Shown here piece after piece: positions 53,652-61,879 of a stretch of 64,000 nucleotides of DNA (position 1 is its first letter; each line of letters begins with the position of its first letter). The stretch is from contig CAZFSS010000014.1 in the NCBI GenBank assembly GCA_964521715.1, positions 1 to 64,000 of the forward strand, given 5' to 3'. Origin of the DNA: DAOVRD01 sp964521715. Its GTDB lineage: Bacteria; Planctomycetota; Brocadiia; SM23-32. Position numbers and translations under genes: made by a program. The notes under the pieces were generated by a model. That model saw only the letters and a program-made list of their open reading frames with translations, did no database searches and was not told the DNA's origin.

Positions 53652-53766
53652 TCCCCCTTCGCGCGGGGCTGACGGCTCGCGGCGGTTTGGCCTTCCGGAT
53701 CCGCCGGGCGCTGGAACTCCACAGCTTCGGCAACAGGGAACATGGCTCTCTGAAGGAGGCATTCGC

Positions 53767-54687
53767 ATGCGGTGGAGACTGGCTGTAATGCTGGGAGTCC
53801 TGGCTCTGTTCGCGCTGGTGGGGCCGGTCGCGGCGGATGATATGCCGACGATGGGCGCGGCGTCGTGGTCGTCGGCCGTTTTGGGCGCTGAGAGCTGGTA
53901 CGCGGGAGCGCTTCCCCCACCCGGGATGTACCTGCTCAACTACATGCTTTACTACTCGGCGCATGAGCTAAAGGGGGAGCACGGGGGGCACGTGAGCGCC
54001 TTCCCGTTGACGGATTTCGAGGCCAGGGTCGTCGCCGACTGCATCCGTCCGCTTTACGTCTCCGACAAGACCATACTCGGCGCGAATCCGGCCTGGCACG
54101 TGATCATTCCCGTGATGACCATGCGGCAGAGGACGGACTACTGGAGTGACGTCACGGAGGGTCTGGGGGACGTCTATGTCAGCCCGCTGATCCTCGGGTG
54201 GCACACCCCGCCATGGCATTACGTCGCCGGGCTGGACGTTATCACGCCGACCGGCCATTACAGCCGCGGCATCACGACCGTCGGCCACAACCACTGGACC
54301 TTCGAGCCGGCCTTCGCCATCAGCTACATCGGCCAGAGCGGGTTCTCGGCGTCGACGAAGCTGATGTACGACTTCCACACCGAAGACCATACGGCCAACT
54401 ACAAAGAGGGTGAGCAGTTTCACCTGGACTACAACGTTGGCTATGGCTTCGGCGAGAACGGGCAGTGGAAAGCCGGCCTCTGCGGCTACTTCCTGCAGAG
54501 CATGGAAGAGGACGAGCTCCATGGGCACCGGCTTGACGGCTCTGAGGAGGGAGTAGCCGCCATCGGGCCCACGGTCTCCTACCAGGCGGGGAAACTGAAC
54601 GTCGAGGTCAAGGTCCAGAGGGAATTCGACGCGGAGAACAGGCCGGAAGGCACAGCGGCCTGGCTCAAGTTGATATACCCCTTCTGA
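53767..54687 (+). CDS. Outer-membrane beta-barrel protein (phenol MetA-pathway/SphA-like)
   Basis: The 306-residue protein has a signal peptide ending near VAADDMPT (about 24). The mature part shows alternating aromatic/polar strands: WHVIIPVMTMRQRTDYWSDV, LGDVYVSPLILGWHTPPWHY, HNHWTFEPAFAISYIGQSG. LGDVxxxPxxLGWH and the ...PTGHY motif are typical of the MetA-pathway outer-membrane transporter-like family. The final residue is Phe (LIYPF), as usual for outer-membrane barrels. It likely passes hydrophobic or aromatic compounds. A terminator follows at 54722. Confidence 0.85.
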   Translation: MRWRLAVMLGVLALFALVGPVAADDMPTMGAASWSSAVLGAESWYAGALPPPGMYLLNYMLYYSAHELKGEHGGHVSAFPLTDFEARVVADCIRPLYVSDKTILGANPAWHVIIPVMTMRQRTDYWSDVTEGLGDVYVSPLILGWHTPPWHYVAGLDVITPTGHYSRGITTVGHNHWTFEPAFAISYIGQSGFSASTKLMYDFHTEDHTANYKEGEQFHLDYNVGYGFGENGQWKAGLCGYFLQSMEEDELHGHRLDGSEEGVAAIGPTVSYQAGKLNVEVKVQREFDAENRPEGTAAWLKLIYPF

Positions 54688-54721
54688 GCTCCGGCCTCAC
54701 CCCCGACGGACGGGCTACACG

Positions 54722-54762
54722 GGCTGCTTGGTGCCGAGCGCGCCAGGCAGCCTTTCTTTTTT
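54722..54762 (+). terminator. Rho-independent terminator after the outer-membrane barrel gene
   Basis: A GC-rich stem (GGCTGC-TTGG arm at 54722..54731, CCAGGCAGCC arm at 54743..54752) is followed by TTTCTTTTTT. It is the only classical terminator recognised in the window. Beyond it, 54763..54880 holds nothing I can identify. Confidence 0.75.
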
Positions 54763-54880
54763 GCATGCTGTGCGGGGCCCGCGCGCCGCCGCAGGCGGGT
54801 CCTGTCGAGCGGCGTCCCCGTGCCCCAAGGGCGCCGGCAGTCCGCCGGACCGGCTGCTTGCTCGACTGAGCGGCCTGTCC

Positions 54881-54908
54881 TTGACTCATTCCAAGCGCGG
54901 GATATACT
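54881..54908 (+). promoter_or_regulatory. Predicted promoter of the potassium channel gene
   Basis: -35 TTGACT (54881..54886) and -10 TATACT (54903..54908) with a 16-base spacer. The 5' leader would be about 175 bases before ATG 55089. No riboswitch structure was recognised in it. Confidence 0.55.
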
Positions 54909-55088
54909 CGCCGGTATCATCGGGCGTTCTGCGAATTCCGCACGGGACGCGTGCTTCCCGGGCAGCGTCGCCAGAGTGACAAGGTCGCCGGATCAACCGC
55001 CGCCCCCGATGGCGCCGCAGGACCCGTCCGAGTCAAGCGGTCCGGCCGGGGCGGGAGCGCGTCCGGCTCAGGCAGGCAGGGATGTGCG

Positions 55089-56219
55089 ATGCGCCACAAC
55101 CTTCGCAGGATCAGGATATCCACGGTCATCGCCGGCGTCCTGGCCTTCAATGGCTTCGTTAACCTGGCGACCGGCCTGGCGCCGGTCTTCGGGCTCTCCT
55201 TCCGCGTCGCGGAAGTGCCGGAGTATCTGAAGATCACCCCTGCGCAGCGCACGAGCGGGATGCTGTCCGTCTTCCTGGGCATCGTGCTGATTGTGCTCGG
55301 CAAGGGCCTGTATGAGCGCCGCAGACGCTCCTGGATCGCTGCGCTGGTCGTGTTGGTCCTCCTGATGGCCAATAACCTCTACCGGGCCAGGACGCCGTAC
55401 ACGGCGGTCCTTTCGGGCGCTTTGCTCGTCGGCCTGCTCGCGTTCCGCAAGCACTTCAGCATCCGCTCGGAGGCGCGCGTGGCCTACGGGCAGGTCGTCG
55501 CCCTGGCCAGCGTCGTGTTCGCTCTCGGCTACGGCATCGTCGGCACGTATCTGCTGCGGGCCGAGTTCACCGGCGTTCGGACGTGGACGGACTCGGCCTA
55601 CTTCACGTTCGTCACCTACAGCACGCTCGGCTACGGCGACATACTGCCCCGGACCGACAACGCGAAGCTCTTCACCGTGTCCATGGTCGCGATGGGCCTG
55701 ACTTCCTTCATCACGGCCTTCAGCGTGCTGCTCGGGCCGGCCCTTGAACGACGCATGAAAGGAGTGCTGAGGATAATGAGCAGGCTTCAGAGCTTCACCG
55801 ATCACGTCATCATCTGCGGCTACAGCAGCGTGGCCGAGAGCGCCATTGATGAGCTGCAGGAAAGGGGCGTACCCTACGTCGTTATTGAGGACAGGGAAGA
55901 TCTCGTCCTCTCCCTCCGGGGCAAGGGCCACGAGGTCTTCCAGGGCAACGCCGCCCGCAAGGAGGTCCTGGAGGAGGCCAATCTGAGCCAGGCCCGGGCC
56001 CTCATTGCCGTCCGCGACAGCGATTCGGAGAACCTTCTGATCGCCATCACGGCCGTGCAGTGCCGGGAAGCCTCTAAGGGCAGTCGCTGCCGCGTGATCG
56101 TGCGCGTGGAGGACGAGGAGAACGTCCGAAAGGCCGAACGGATCGGCGCCGACGAGGTCATCTCCCCGTCGACGATGGCTGGCCGTCTCATGGCCGTCAA
56201 GGCCCTGGAAGCGGACTGA
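55089..56219 (+). CDS. Potassium channel with RCK (TrkA-N) domain and extra N-terminal membrane region
   Basis: The 376-residue protein has about four hydrophobic spans in residues 10-135, then two more framing the pore, with selectivity filter TYSTLGYGD. A cytoplasmic Rossmann-type RCK domain follows (from about 235: DHVIICGYSSVAESAIDELQ), with RALIAVRDSDSENLLIAITA and a final strand region. The leading spans resemble a voltage-sensor-like or DUF-type module. It conducts K+ gated by ligand binding to the RCK domain. CorA follows 82 bases later. Confidence 0.9.
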   Translation: MRHNLRRIRISTVIAGVLAFNGFVNLATGLAPVFGLSFRVAEVPEYLKITPAQRTSGMLSVFLGIVLIVLGKGLYERRRRSWIAALVVLVLLMANNLYRARTPYTAVLSGALLVGLLAFRKHFSIRSEARVAYGQVVALASVVFALGYGIVGTYLLRAEFTGVRTWTDSAYFTFVTYSTLGYGDILPRTDNAKLFTVSMVAMGLTSFITAFSVLLGPALERRMKGVLRIMSRLQSFTDHVIICGYSSVAESAIDELQERGVPYVVIEDREDLVLSLRGKGHEVFQGNAARKEVLEEANLSQARALIAVRDSDSENLLIAITAVQCREASKGSRCRVIVRVEDEENVRKAERIGADEVISPSTMAGRLMAVKALEAD

Positions 56220-56301
56220 CGGACGCCGCCGACCGGCGGACCTGCACCGTTCGCCTGCGCCGGCGCTGCTCCTCTCAACGGGTCAGAAAGGAGGCGCGCA
56301 G

Positions 56302-57366
56302 ATGGCCAGACTGTTCAGAGGGCGCGCACGCAAGCTCGGCCTGCCGCCGGGAACTCCCGTCCACGTGGGGGAGAGGAGGGCTGACAAGGCCCTTATCACC
56401 GTGATCGACTACAACGAGACGGAGCTGGTTGAGAAGGAACTCGAGTCAGTCGAGGAGTGTGCCACGTTCAAAGCCAGGCCCACGGTGACGTGGATCAACG
56501 TGGACGGAGTCCACGACATCAGCATCATTGAGAGCATCGGCGAGCAGTTCGGCGTGCATCCCCTGGTGCTGGAAGACATTGCCAGTACCGGACAGCGGCC
56601 GAAGATGGAGGAGTACGACGACCATCTGTTCCTCGTGCTCAGGATGCTCTCGTACAGTGCGCGGACCGAGAAAGTCGAGGCCGAACAGGTCAGCATAATC
56701 CTGGGCGGCAACCTTGTCATCTCTTTCCAGGAACGGCGGGGCGATGTCTTCGATCCCGTCAGGGAAAGGATCCGAGCCGCCAAGGGCCGCATACGAAAGA
56801 TGGGGTCTGACTACCTTGTTTACTCGCTCATGGACGCGATAGTCGACAACTACTTCGTGATCTGCGAAAAGCTGGGCGAGAAGATAGAGCCGGTACAGGA
56901 AACACTGGTGGGCGATCCATCTCCCGGGGTGCTTCACAGGGTCCACGTCCTCAAAGGCGAAGTCCTGTCCCTGCGCAAGTCCGTCTGGCCCCTCAGGGAG
57001 GTCATCAGCGGACTGGAGAGGGCCGAGGTGCCCTTCTTCCAGAAGGAGACGCGCCTCTACCTGAGGGACGTCTACGACCACACCATCCAGGTCATAGACG
57101 CCATAGAGATGTACCGCGACATGATCGCCGGAATGGTCGACCTCTACCTGTCCAGCGTCAGCAACAGGATGAATGAGGTCATGAAGGTCTTGACGATCAT
57201 CGCGACCATCTTCATCCCCTTGACCTTCGTCGCCGGCGTCTACGGGATGAACTTCGCCCACATGCCCGAGCTCGGCTGGCGGTGGGGATACCCGGCCGTC
57301 CTGGTCCTCATGCTTGCCATCGCTGTTGGGATGCTGCTCCACTTCCGCAGGAGAGGGTGGATCTGA
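56302..57366 (+). CDS. corA: CorA-family magnesium/divalent cation transporter
   Basis: The 354-residue protein has an alpha/beta N-terminal domain (VTWINVDGVHDISIIESIGE, HPLVLEDIASTGQRPKMEEY) and a long helix region. Two C-terminal membrane spans include the YGMNF motif that forms the pore entrance (near 315) and the final span ending HFRRRGWI. Length and motifs are typical of CorA. AGGAGG is close to ATG 56302. It sits between the K+ channel and the psp locus. Confidence 0.95.
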   Translation: MARLFRGRARKLGLPPGTPVHVGERRADKALITVIDYNETELVEKELESVEECATFKARPTVTWINVDGVHDISIIESIGEQFGVHPLVLEDIASTGQRPKMEEYDDHLFLVLRMLSYSARTEKVEAEQVSIILGGNLVISFQERRGDVFDPVRERIRAAKGRIRKMGSDYLVYSLMDAIVDNYFVICEKLGEKIEPVQETLVGDPSPGVLHRVHVLKGEVLSLRKSVWPLREVISGLERAEVPFFQKETRLYLRDVYDHTIQVIDAIEMYRDMIAGMVDLYLSSVSNRMNEVMKVLTIIATIFIPLTFVAGVYGMNFAHMPELGWRWGYPAVLVLMLAIAVGMLLHFRRRGWI

Positions 57367-57479
57367 GGGCGCCCACGCAAGTCGCTCCAGGCCCGGCGCG
57401 TGGACCCCGACATTGGGGGACTCAAGCCGGAGATCCTGCAAATGCCGGCCGACGTGTTCCTGCTGCTGACCGCGCCGCG

Positions 57480-58528
57480 CTACAGGCAATCGCCGTGCTT
57501 CCGGTACAGGCCGCGGAACTGGTGGTAGGTGAGGCCGAGGATGTCGGCCGCCTTCTTCTGGTTGAACCTGGCCTTCTCGAGCGCGCCCTTTAGCAGGCGG
57601 GCTTCGAGTTCGCGCATGGCCTCTCTGAAGGGCTTACTGCCTACTGGCTCCGGCTCGGCTGGCGGCGCCGGCGTGGGACGCGTCGGCGGCTTCTCGGCCG
57701 CGGAGGGCCGCCCGAACGGGGACTGAAAGGGGTCGAACTCGATCTTCGTAATCACGGCCGAATCGGCTCGGAAGACCGCGCGCTCCACGACGTTCTTTAG
57801 CTCGCGTACGTTGCCCGGCCAGGCATGGGCCTCCAGCGCGGCGACGGCCTCGTCGCTGAACTGTGGCACGTCCGCCCTTCCCAGCTCCAGCGCCATCCGC
57901 GCGGCGAACCGGGTGGCCAACAGCAGGACGTCGCCTTCCCGTTCCCGCAGCGGGGGCACCAAGAGCACCTCGAAGGAGAGCCTGTCGAGCAGGTCCTGCT
58001 TGAAGCTGCCCTCAGAGGCGAGCGCAGCCAGGTCCGCGTTGGTCGCGCCGATGATGCGCACGTCGACCTGAACGCTCTCGGCGCTGCCGACGCGCTCGAA
58101 GGTGCCGTACTCGACGACGCGCAGGATCTTCTCCTGAACCTCCAGCGGTATGTTGGCAATCTCGTCCAGGAACAGGGTCCCGCTGTCGGCCGCCTCGAAA
58201 CGTCCGGCCCGGCGCCCGGCAGCGCCCGTGAAGGCGCCCCCTCGTGGCCGAACAGCTCCGACTCGATCAGCGTGGGCGCGAGCGCCGCGCAGTTCAGCGC
58301 GACCAGCGGATGGCGCCATCTGCCGGACAGGTAGTGCAGGCGACGCGCGGCCAGCTCCTTGCCCGTGCCCCGCTCGCCGACGATGAGGAGAGGACGGTCC
58401 ACCCTGGCCGCGCGGGACACGCCTTCCTGGAAGGCCAGGAACTCCTCCGACTCGCCCACGGCTTCTTCCACGCGCTCTCGGCCGGCGTCGGGCAAGCGCG
58501 CGGCGCTGTCTTTCATGGCGGGACTCAC
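57480..58528 (-). pseudogene. pspF: PspF-type sigma-54 activator, interrupted by an apparent 1-base frameshift
   Basis: Two minus-strand frames together spell a sigma-54 activator: an N-terminal frame from 58528 with Walker A GERGTGKE, then LFGHEGA, and a C-terminal frame with FTGAAGRRAGRFEAADSGT, LFLDEIANIPLEVQEKILRV, ALEAHAWPGNVRELKN and a Fis-type helix-turn-helix (FNQKKAADILGLTYHQFRGL) at the end. The switch occurs at the C run 58237..58241 (G run on the coding strand), where one extra base would restore the LFGHEGGAFTGA motif. The short N-terminal region without a sensor domain and the divergent position beside pspA point to PspF. It may be a sequencing or assembly error, a real loss of function or a programmed shift. 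Confidence 0.8.
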
Positions 58529-58609
58529 CCGAATTGAGCCTGATCGCCCGCGTTATAGCGAGTCGCGCCATGCAAGACGACGAGGGATCCCAAGGCCCCG
58601 AACGCTAGC

Positions 58610-58626
58610 TCCTTGCTTGCAAAGGA
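58610..58626. promoter_or_regulatory. Possible activator site upstream of pspA
   Basis: An imperfect palindrome (TCCTTGCTTGCAAAGGA) lies 39 bases before the -24 element of pspA, in the divergent pspF-pspA gap. Its place suits an upstream activating sequence for the PspF-type protein, but the symmetry is only partial. Confidence 0.3.
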
Positions 58627-58647
58627 CTTAGGCAGAACCCCCTTTGT

Positions 58648-58663
58648 CGGCACCCGGCTTGCA
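58648..58663 (+). promoter_or_regulatory. Sigma-54 (-24/-12) promoter of the psp operon
   Basis: GGCAC at 58649..58653 and TTGC at 58659..58662, five bases apart, match the sigma-54 consensus TGGCAC-N5-TTGC except the first T. The start would be about 58674, 40 bases before the pspA ATG. A sigma-54 activator gene lies divergently next to it. Confidence 0.75.
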
Positions 58664-58713
58664 TTAGGCCACGGCGAATAAGCAGCATCCCTTTTGCGTA
58701 AGGAGGTAGGAAG

Positions 58714-59382
58714 ATGGGTATCTTCACCCGGATGCGTGACATCATCAGCTCCAACATCAACGCCATGCTGGACAAGGCGGAGGACCCGGAGAAGCTGGTC
58801 AAGCTGATGATCCAGGAGATTGAGGACACGCTGGTCGAGATCAAGGCGTCGTGCGCCGGCGCGATGGCCGCACAAAAGAAGGTCGAGCGCGCCGCGCAGG
58901 AGGCCCGGTCCCGCGCCGACCAGTGGGCGGAGAAAGCGGAGCTGGCCGTCTCCAAAGCGCGTGACGACCTGGGCAGGGAAGCCCTCCTGGAGAAGCGCCG
59001 CTACTGCGAGCGGGCCGACGCGCTCGAACGCGAATTCGACGAGTGCGAAGCACTGGTCGCGCAGTACCAGGACGATATAATGCAACTCGAGGATAAGCTG
59101 GCCGGTGCACGGGAGAGGCAGCGACTCCTGGTGCAGCGCCACATCCACGCGCGGCGCAAGAAGCGCGCGGAGAAGGAGATCAGGCGCGTGGAGACCTCCG
59201 ACGCGCTGGTCCGCTTCGAGCAGTTCGAGAACCGCATCGAGAGGATGGAGGCGGAGGCCGACCTGGTCAACTTCAGGCGCAAGTCCGACCTGGAGCAGGA
59301 GTTCAAGCAGCTCGAAGGCGACGAGGAGATCGAGCAGGAGCTGCAGGCGCTGAAGGAATCCGTCAGCAAGAAGGCGGACTGA
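58714..59382 (+). CDS. pspA: PspA/IM30-family phage-shock protein A
   Basis: The 222-residue protein is almost all helix. It starts MGIFTRMRDIISSNINAMLD, the PspA amphipathic N-terminus, then AEDPEKLVKLMIQEIEDTLV and long coiled coils (about 25-185). The length is normal (220-230). It should bind stressed inner membranes from the cytoplasm and may restrain the PspF activator. AAGGAGG lies 9 bases before the ATG. It is the first gene of the operon driven by the sigma-54 promoter at 58648. Confidence 0.95.
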   Translation: MGIFTRMRDIISSNINAMLDKAEDPEKLVKLMIQEIEDTLVEIKASCAGAMAAQKKVERAAQEARSRADQWAEKAELAVSKARDDLGREALLEKRRYCERADALEREFDECEALVAQYQDDIMQLEDKLAGARERQRLLVQRHIHARRKKRAEKEIRRVETSDALVRFEQFENRIERMEAEADLVNFRRKSDLEQEFKQLEGDEEIEQELQALKESVSKKAD

Positions 59383-59417
59383 GACGCTCTGGTCCACCTG
59401 TGGTCGGGGAGTGAGAG

Positions 59418-59816
59418 ATGCTGAGGTTCCTGGCAAAAGTGGTTCTTCTGCTTGCCGCGCTGTTCTTTGCCATGCTGATGATGGTGGCCGGGCTCGGCAT
59501 GGTCGGGCCGATCATTGTGCCGTTTCTGCCTGCGGATGCCCACTACGTGATGTATACGGCCATCCCGCGTCTCTCTATGATCGTGGGGCCCATTGTGCTC
59601 CTGTGCTTTCTGCTGTGCCTGGTTCTCGTGGCATGGCGAGTGCTGGCGCACGAGGGGACCGGCAAGCACAGGCAAGCCGAGGCAGGCGAGAGCAGGATGA
59701 TGCAGGAAGTCTACCAGGGCCTATCGCATCTGGAGGAGCGCGTCGAAGCGTTGGAGACGATACTGATCGAGCGCGCCGGGAGTGCGATCGGGAAGCCGGC
59801 GGGCCGCCTGGACTGA
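59418..59816 (+). CDS. PspB-like membrane protein with two spans and C-terminal coiled coil
   Basis: The 132-residue protein has two hydrophobic spans (about 7-35 and 52-75) and a C-terminal helix, VYQGLSHLEERVEALETILI, that closely resembles the PspB coiled coil and the equivalent region of the next gene product. Canonical PspB is about 75 residues with one span, so this version has an additional span. It probably passes envelope stress signals to PspA. It starts 35 bases after pspA. Confidence 0.7.
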   Translation: MLRFLAKVVLLLAALFFAMLMMVAGLGMVGPIIVPFLPADAHYVMYTAIPRLSMIVGPIVLLCFLLCLVLVAWRVLAHEGTGKHRQAEAGESRMMQEVYQGLSHLEERVEALETILIERAGSAIGKPAGRLD

Positions 59817-59847
59817 GCGGCCGATTGAGACGAGGGAGGACCAAACC

Positions 59848-60108
59848 GTGGGACTGGGCTTGCCGGAACTGACGATCCTGTTGGTGTTCGGCATCCCGCT
59901 GGCCGCCATAATCGGGTGCTTCATGCTCGGCGCGTTGAAGATACTCAAGGGCGATGCTGGTCAGCGGAGCAGGGCGCAGGATGCCGAGGAGACAAAGATG
60001 GTTCAGGCCATCTACCATCAGCTGTCGCAGATGGAGGACCGCATCGAAGCGCTCGAGGCTCTGCTCATAGATCGCATAGATCGCAAGAGAAAGGAAGGCG
60101 GGCAATGA
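59848..60108 (+). CDS. pspB: PspB-like small membrane protein
   Basis: The 86-residue protein has GTG start with GGGAGGA upstream, one membrane span (ELTILLVFGIPLAAIIGCFM) and a coiled coil IYHQLSQMEDRIEALEALLI, matching PspB in size and plan. The coiled coil is paralogous to that of the preceding gene. Its stop overlaps the pspC ATG (ATGA), which supports coupled synthesis of PspB and PspC. Confidence 0.75.
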   Translation: MGLGLPELTILLVFGIPLAAIIGCFMLGALKILKGDAGQRSRAQDAEETKMVQAIYHQLSQMEDRIEALEALLIDRIDRKRKEGGQ

Positions 60109-60491
60109 CACGCTCTCACTCCGAAAGGCGGCGCGGCGGGCTCTACCGGGCGCGCGACGGCATGATATTCGGCGTCTGCAAGGGGCTGGCCAGGTACTTC
60201 AGCTTCTCCCTCTTCTGGCTGCGCTTCATCGCCGTCGTCGTCCTGATCTGCACCGGCATCTGGCCTATCGTGGGCATCTACCTGCTGGCGGCGCTGCTGA
60301 TGAAGCCGGAGCCCGTCCTGCCGTTCGAGACCGAGGCCGACGAGGAATTCTATAATTCCCTCACCAGCTCCCGCCACATGGCCTTCCAGCGGCTCAAGCG
60401 CACCTTCGATCGGCTCGACCGCCGCATCCGCCGCATGGAGGACCTGGTGACCGCCCGCGAGTACGACTGGGAACGGAGGCTGAACCAGTAG
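60105..60491 (+). CDS. pspC: PspC-domain membrane protein
   Basis: The 128-residue protein has the PspC motif (GLYRARDGMIFGVCKGLARY, about 12-32), then FWLRFIAVVVLICTGIWPIV and a second hydrophobic stretch as the membrane part, and a C-terminal charged helix (FQRLKRTFDRLDRRIRRMED) like that of enterobacterial PspC. It should work with PspB as the membrane sensor of the phage-shock response. Last gene of the operon. Confidence 0.92.
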   Translation: MTRSHSERRRGGLYRARDGMIFGVCKGLARYFSFSLFWLRFIAVVVLICTGIWPIVGIYLLAALLMKPEPVLPFETEADEEFYNSLTSSRHMAFQRLKRTFDRLDRRIRRMEDLVTAREYDWERRLNQ

Positions 60492-60517
60492 CCCCTTCCG
60501 GGGGCCCCACGGCTTGC

Positions 60518-60546
60518 TGGACTCGCCCCCCGCATCCCTGTATCAT
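60518..60546 (+). promoter_or_regulatory. Predicted promoter of the DMT exporter gene
   Basis: -35 TGGACT (60518..60523) and -10 TATCAT (60541..60546) with a 17-base spacer, about 75 bases before the GTG at 60622. Confidence 0.4.
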
Positions 60547-60621
60547 CACGCCTCGCCCTGGTTCACTGCTGGCCGGTCGCGGCGGCTTTAGCGAACTCCT
60601 GTCCTGACGAGGCGCTCGACG

Positions 60622-61557
60622 GTGGAAACCGTCCTCGGCTTTCTGGCCATCGTGTTCTGGAGCACGACGATCGGCTTCTCGCGGCGCCTCACTGAGGCGT
60701 TCGGTCCCGTGACGGCCGCCGCCTTGGTCTTCCTGGTCAGCGGCGTTCTGGGGTGCGCGGTCCTGGTCGCGGCGCGGGGGGGCGTGCGCAAGCTGCTGTC
60801 GCTGCCCCGTCCCTACCTGGTGGGCTGCGGGGCGCTGTTCGTCGTCTATGAGTTCTGCCTGTACGTGGCCATCGGCCTGGCGTCGAGCCGCCAGCAGGTG
60901 CTCGAGGTGGGGATCATCAACTACCTGTGGCCGGGGCTTACGCTGGCCTTCTCCATTCCGATCCTGAAGAGGAGAGCCCGCCCCTGGCTGGTGCCCGGGA
61001 TGCTGATGGCCTTCGCGGGCGTGTTCCTTGCGGCAGCCCAGAGGGAGTCCTTCTCGTGGGCGTCATTGCCGGCAGGCGGGCGGGGCCGCTTGCTTCCGTA
61101 CCTGCTGGCCTTCGTCGGTGCCATCTGCTGGGGCCTGTACTCGAACTTCAGCCGCAGGTGGGCTGCCAACGCGCAGGGCGTCGGCGTGCCCCTCTTCCTT
61201 CTTGCTACTGGCGTGGTGATGGCCCTGCTGCGCCCGGTGTTCCACGAGTCGTCTGATTGGGCACGTGAGGGCCTTCCGCTGACGGTATACGTCGTGCTGG
61301 TTTACATCGCGCTGGTGCCCGGCCTGCTGGCCTACGTGTTCTGGGACTTCGCGATGCGCAGGGGCAGGATGATCCTGGTTGCTGCCTTCTCGTATCTGAC
61401 GCCGCTGTTCTCGACGCTGGTCAGCTGCCTGTACTTGCAGGTCTGGCCGGCTCGCGGCCTGTGGATCGCGTGCGGGCTGCTCGTCGGGGGCGCCTTCATC
61501 TGCAAGCTCTCGATCGAGGAGACGGAGCAGCGCGCGGCGCCGTCGGCATCTTCCTGA
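60622..61557 (+). CDS. DMT-superfamily (EamA) exporter, YddG-like
   Basis: The 311-residue protein has about ten hydrophobic spans in two EamA repeats. AIVFWSTTIGFSRRLTEAFG at the start and LASSRQQVLEVGIINYLWPG recall aromatic amino-acid exporter YddG; the second repeat has ICWGLYSNFSRRWA and AYVFWDFAMRRGRMILVAAF. The start is GTG at 60622. It probably exports amino acids or other metabolites from the cytoplasm. Confidence 0.88.
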   Translation: METVLGFLAIVFWSTTIGFSRRLTEAFGPVTAAALVFLVSGVLGCAVLVAARGGVRKLLSLPRPYLVGCGALFVVYEFCLYVAIGLASSRQQVLEVGIINYLWPGLTLAFSIPILKRRARPWLVPGMLMAFAGVFLAAAQRESFSWASLPAGGRGRLLPYLLAFVGAICWGLYSNFSRRWAANAQGVGVPLFLLATGVVMALLRPVFHESSDWAREGLPLTVYVVLVYIALVPGLLAYVFWDFAMRRGRMILVAAFSYLTPLFSTLVSCLYLQVWPARGLWIACGLLVGGAFICKLSIEETEQRAAPSASS

Positions 61558-61631
61558 AGCTCGTCTGCGGGCTCAACGCCCCCCCGGGCCTATTGAGGCC
61601 GGTAATGACAGTGTTGCCGCCAACGAGGAGT

Positions 61632-61732
61632 TGTCATTCTGAGGCCGCCGCGGGGCGGCCGAAGAACCTTATTCTTCCCTGTGCGGCAAGGCGAGATTCT
61701 TCGTTGCGGCTTCGCCGCTCCTCAGAATGACA
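61632..61732. repeat. 101-bp palindromic repeat element (MITE/REP-like)
   Basis: The ends are TGTCATTCTGAGG (61632..61644) and its exact inverse CCTCAGAATGACA (61720..61732). Inside are GAAGAACCTTATTCTTC- and GAGATTCTTCG-type segments, a composition common to dispersed bacterial palindromic elements. No coding content. It differs from the 278-bp element. It fills the middle of the 322-base gap 61558..61879. Confidence 0.75.
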
Positions 61733-61802
61733 GCGGGCACGGGGTCGGTACACTAGCTAGGCAGTTCTCCATAGCCCAGTCCAGGCCGAACGTGTAGAGC
61801 GC

Positions 61803-61831
61803 TTGACTGCGTGCGCCCGCCCTCGTAGAAT
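61803..61831 (+). promoter_or_regulatory. Predicted promoter of the Eis-like acetyltransferase
   Basis: -35 TTGACT (61803..61808) and -10 TAGAAT (61826..61831) with a 17-base spacer, about 42 bases before ATG 61880. Confidence 0.6.
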
Positions 61832-61879
61832 CCGGCGCTCCTGTCACTGAAAGCCCCTGCGTCGGAGGTCTTTACGGGA

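Noticed and set aside
54763..55088. Possible RNA gene or riboswitch in the long leader of the K+ channel
   Set aside because: Only a terminator before it and a promoter are supported; no conserved RNA pattern recognised by eye.
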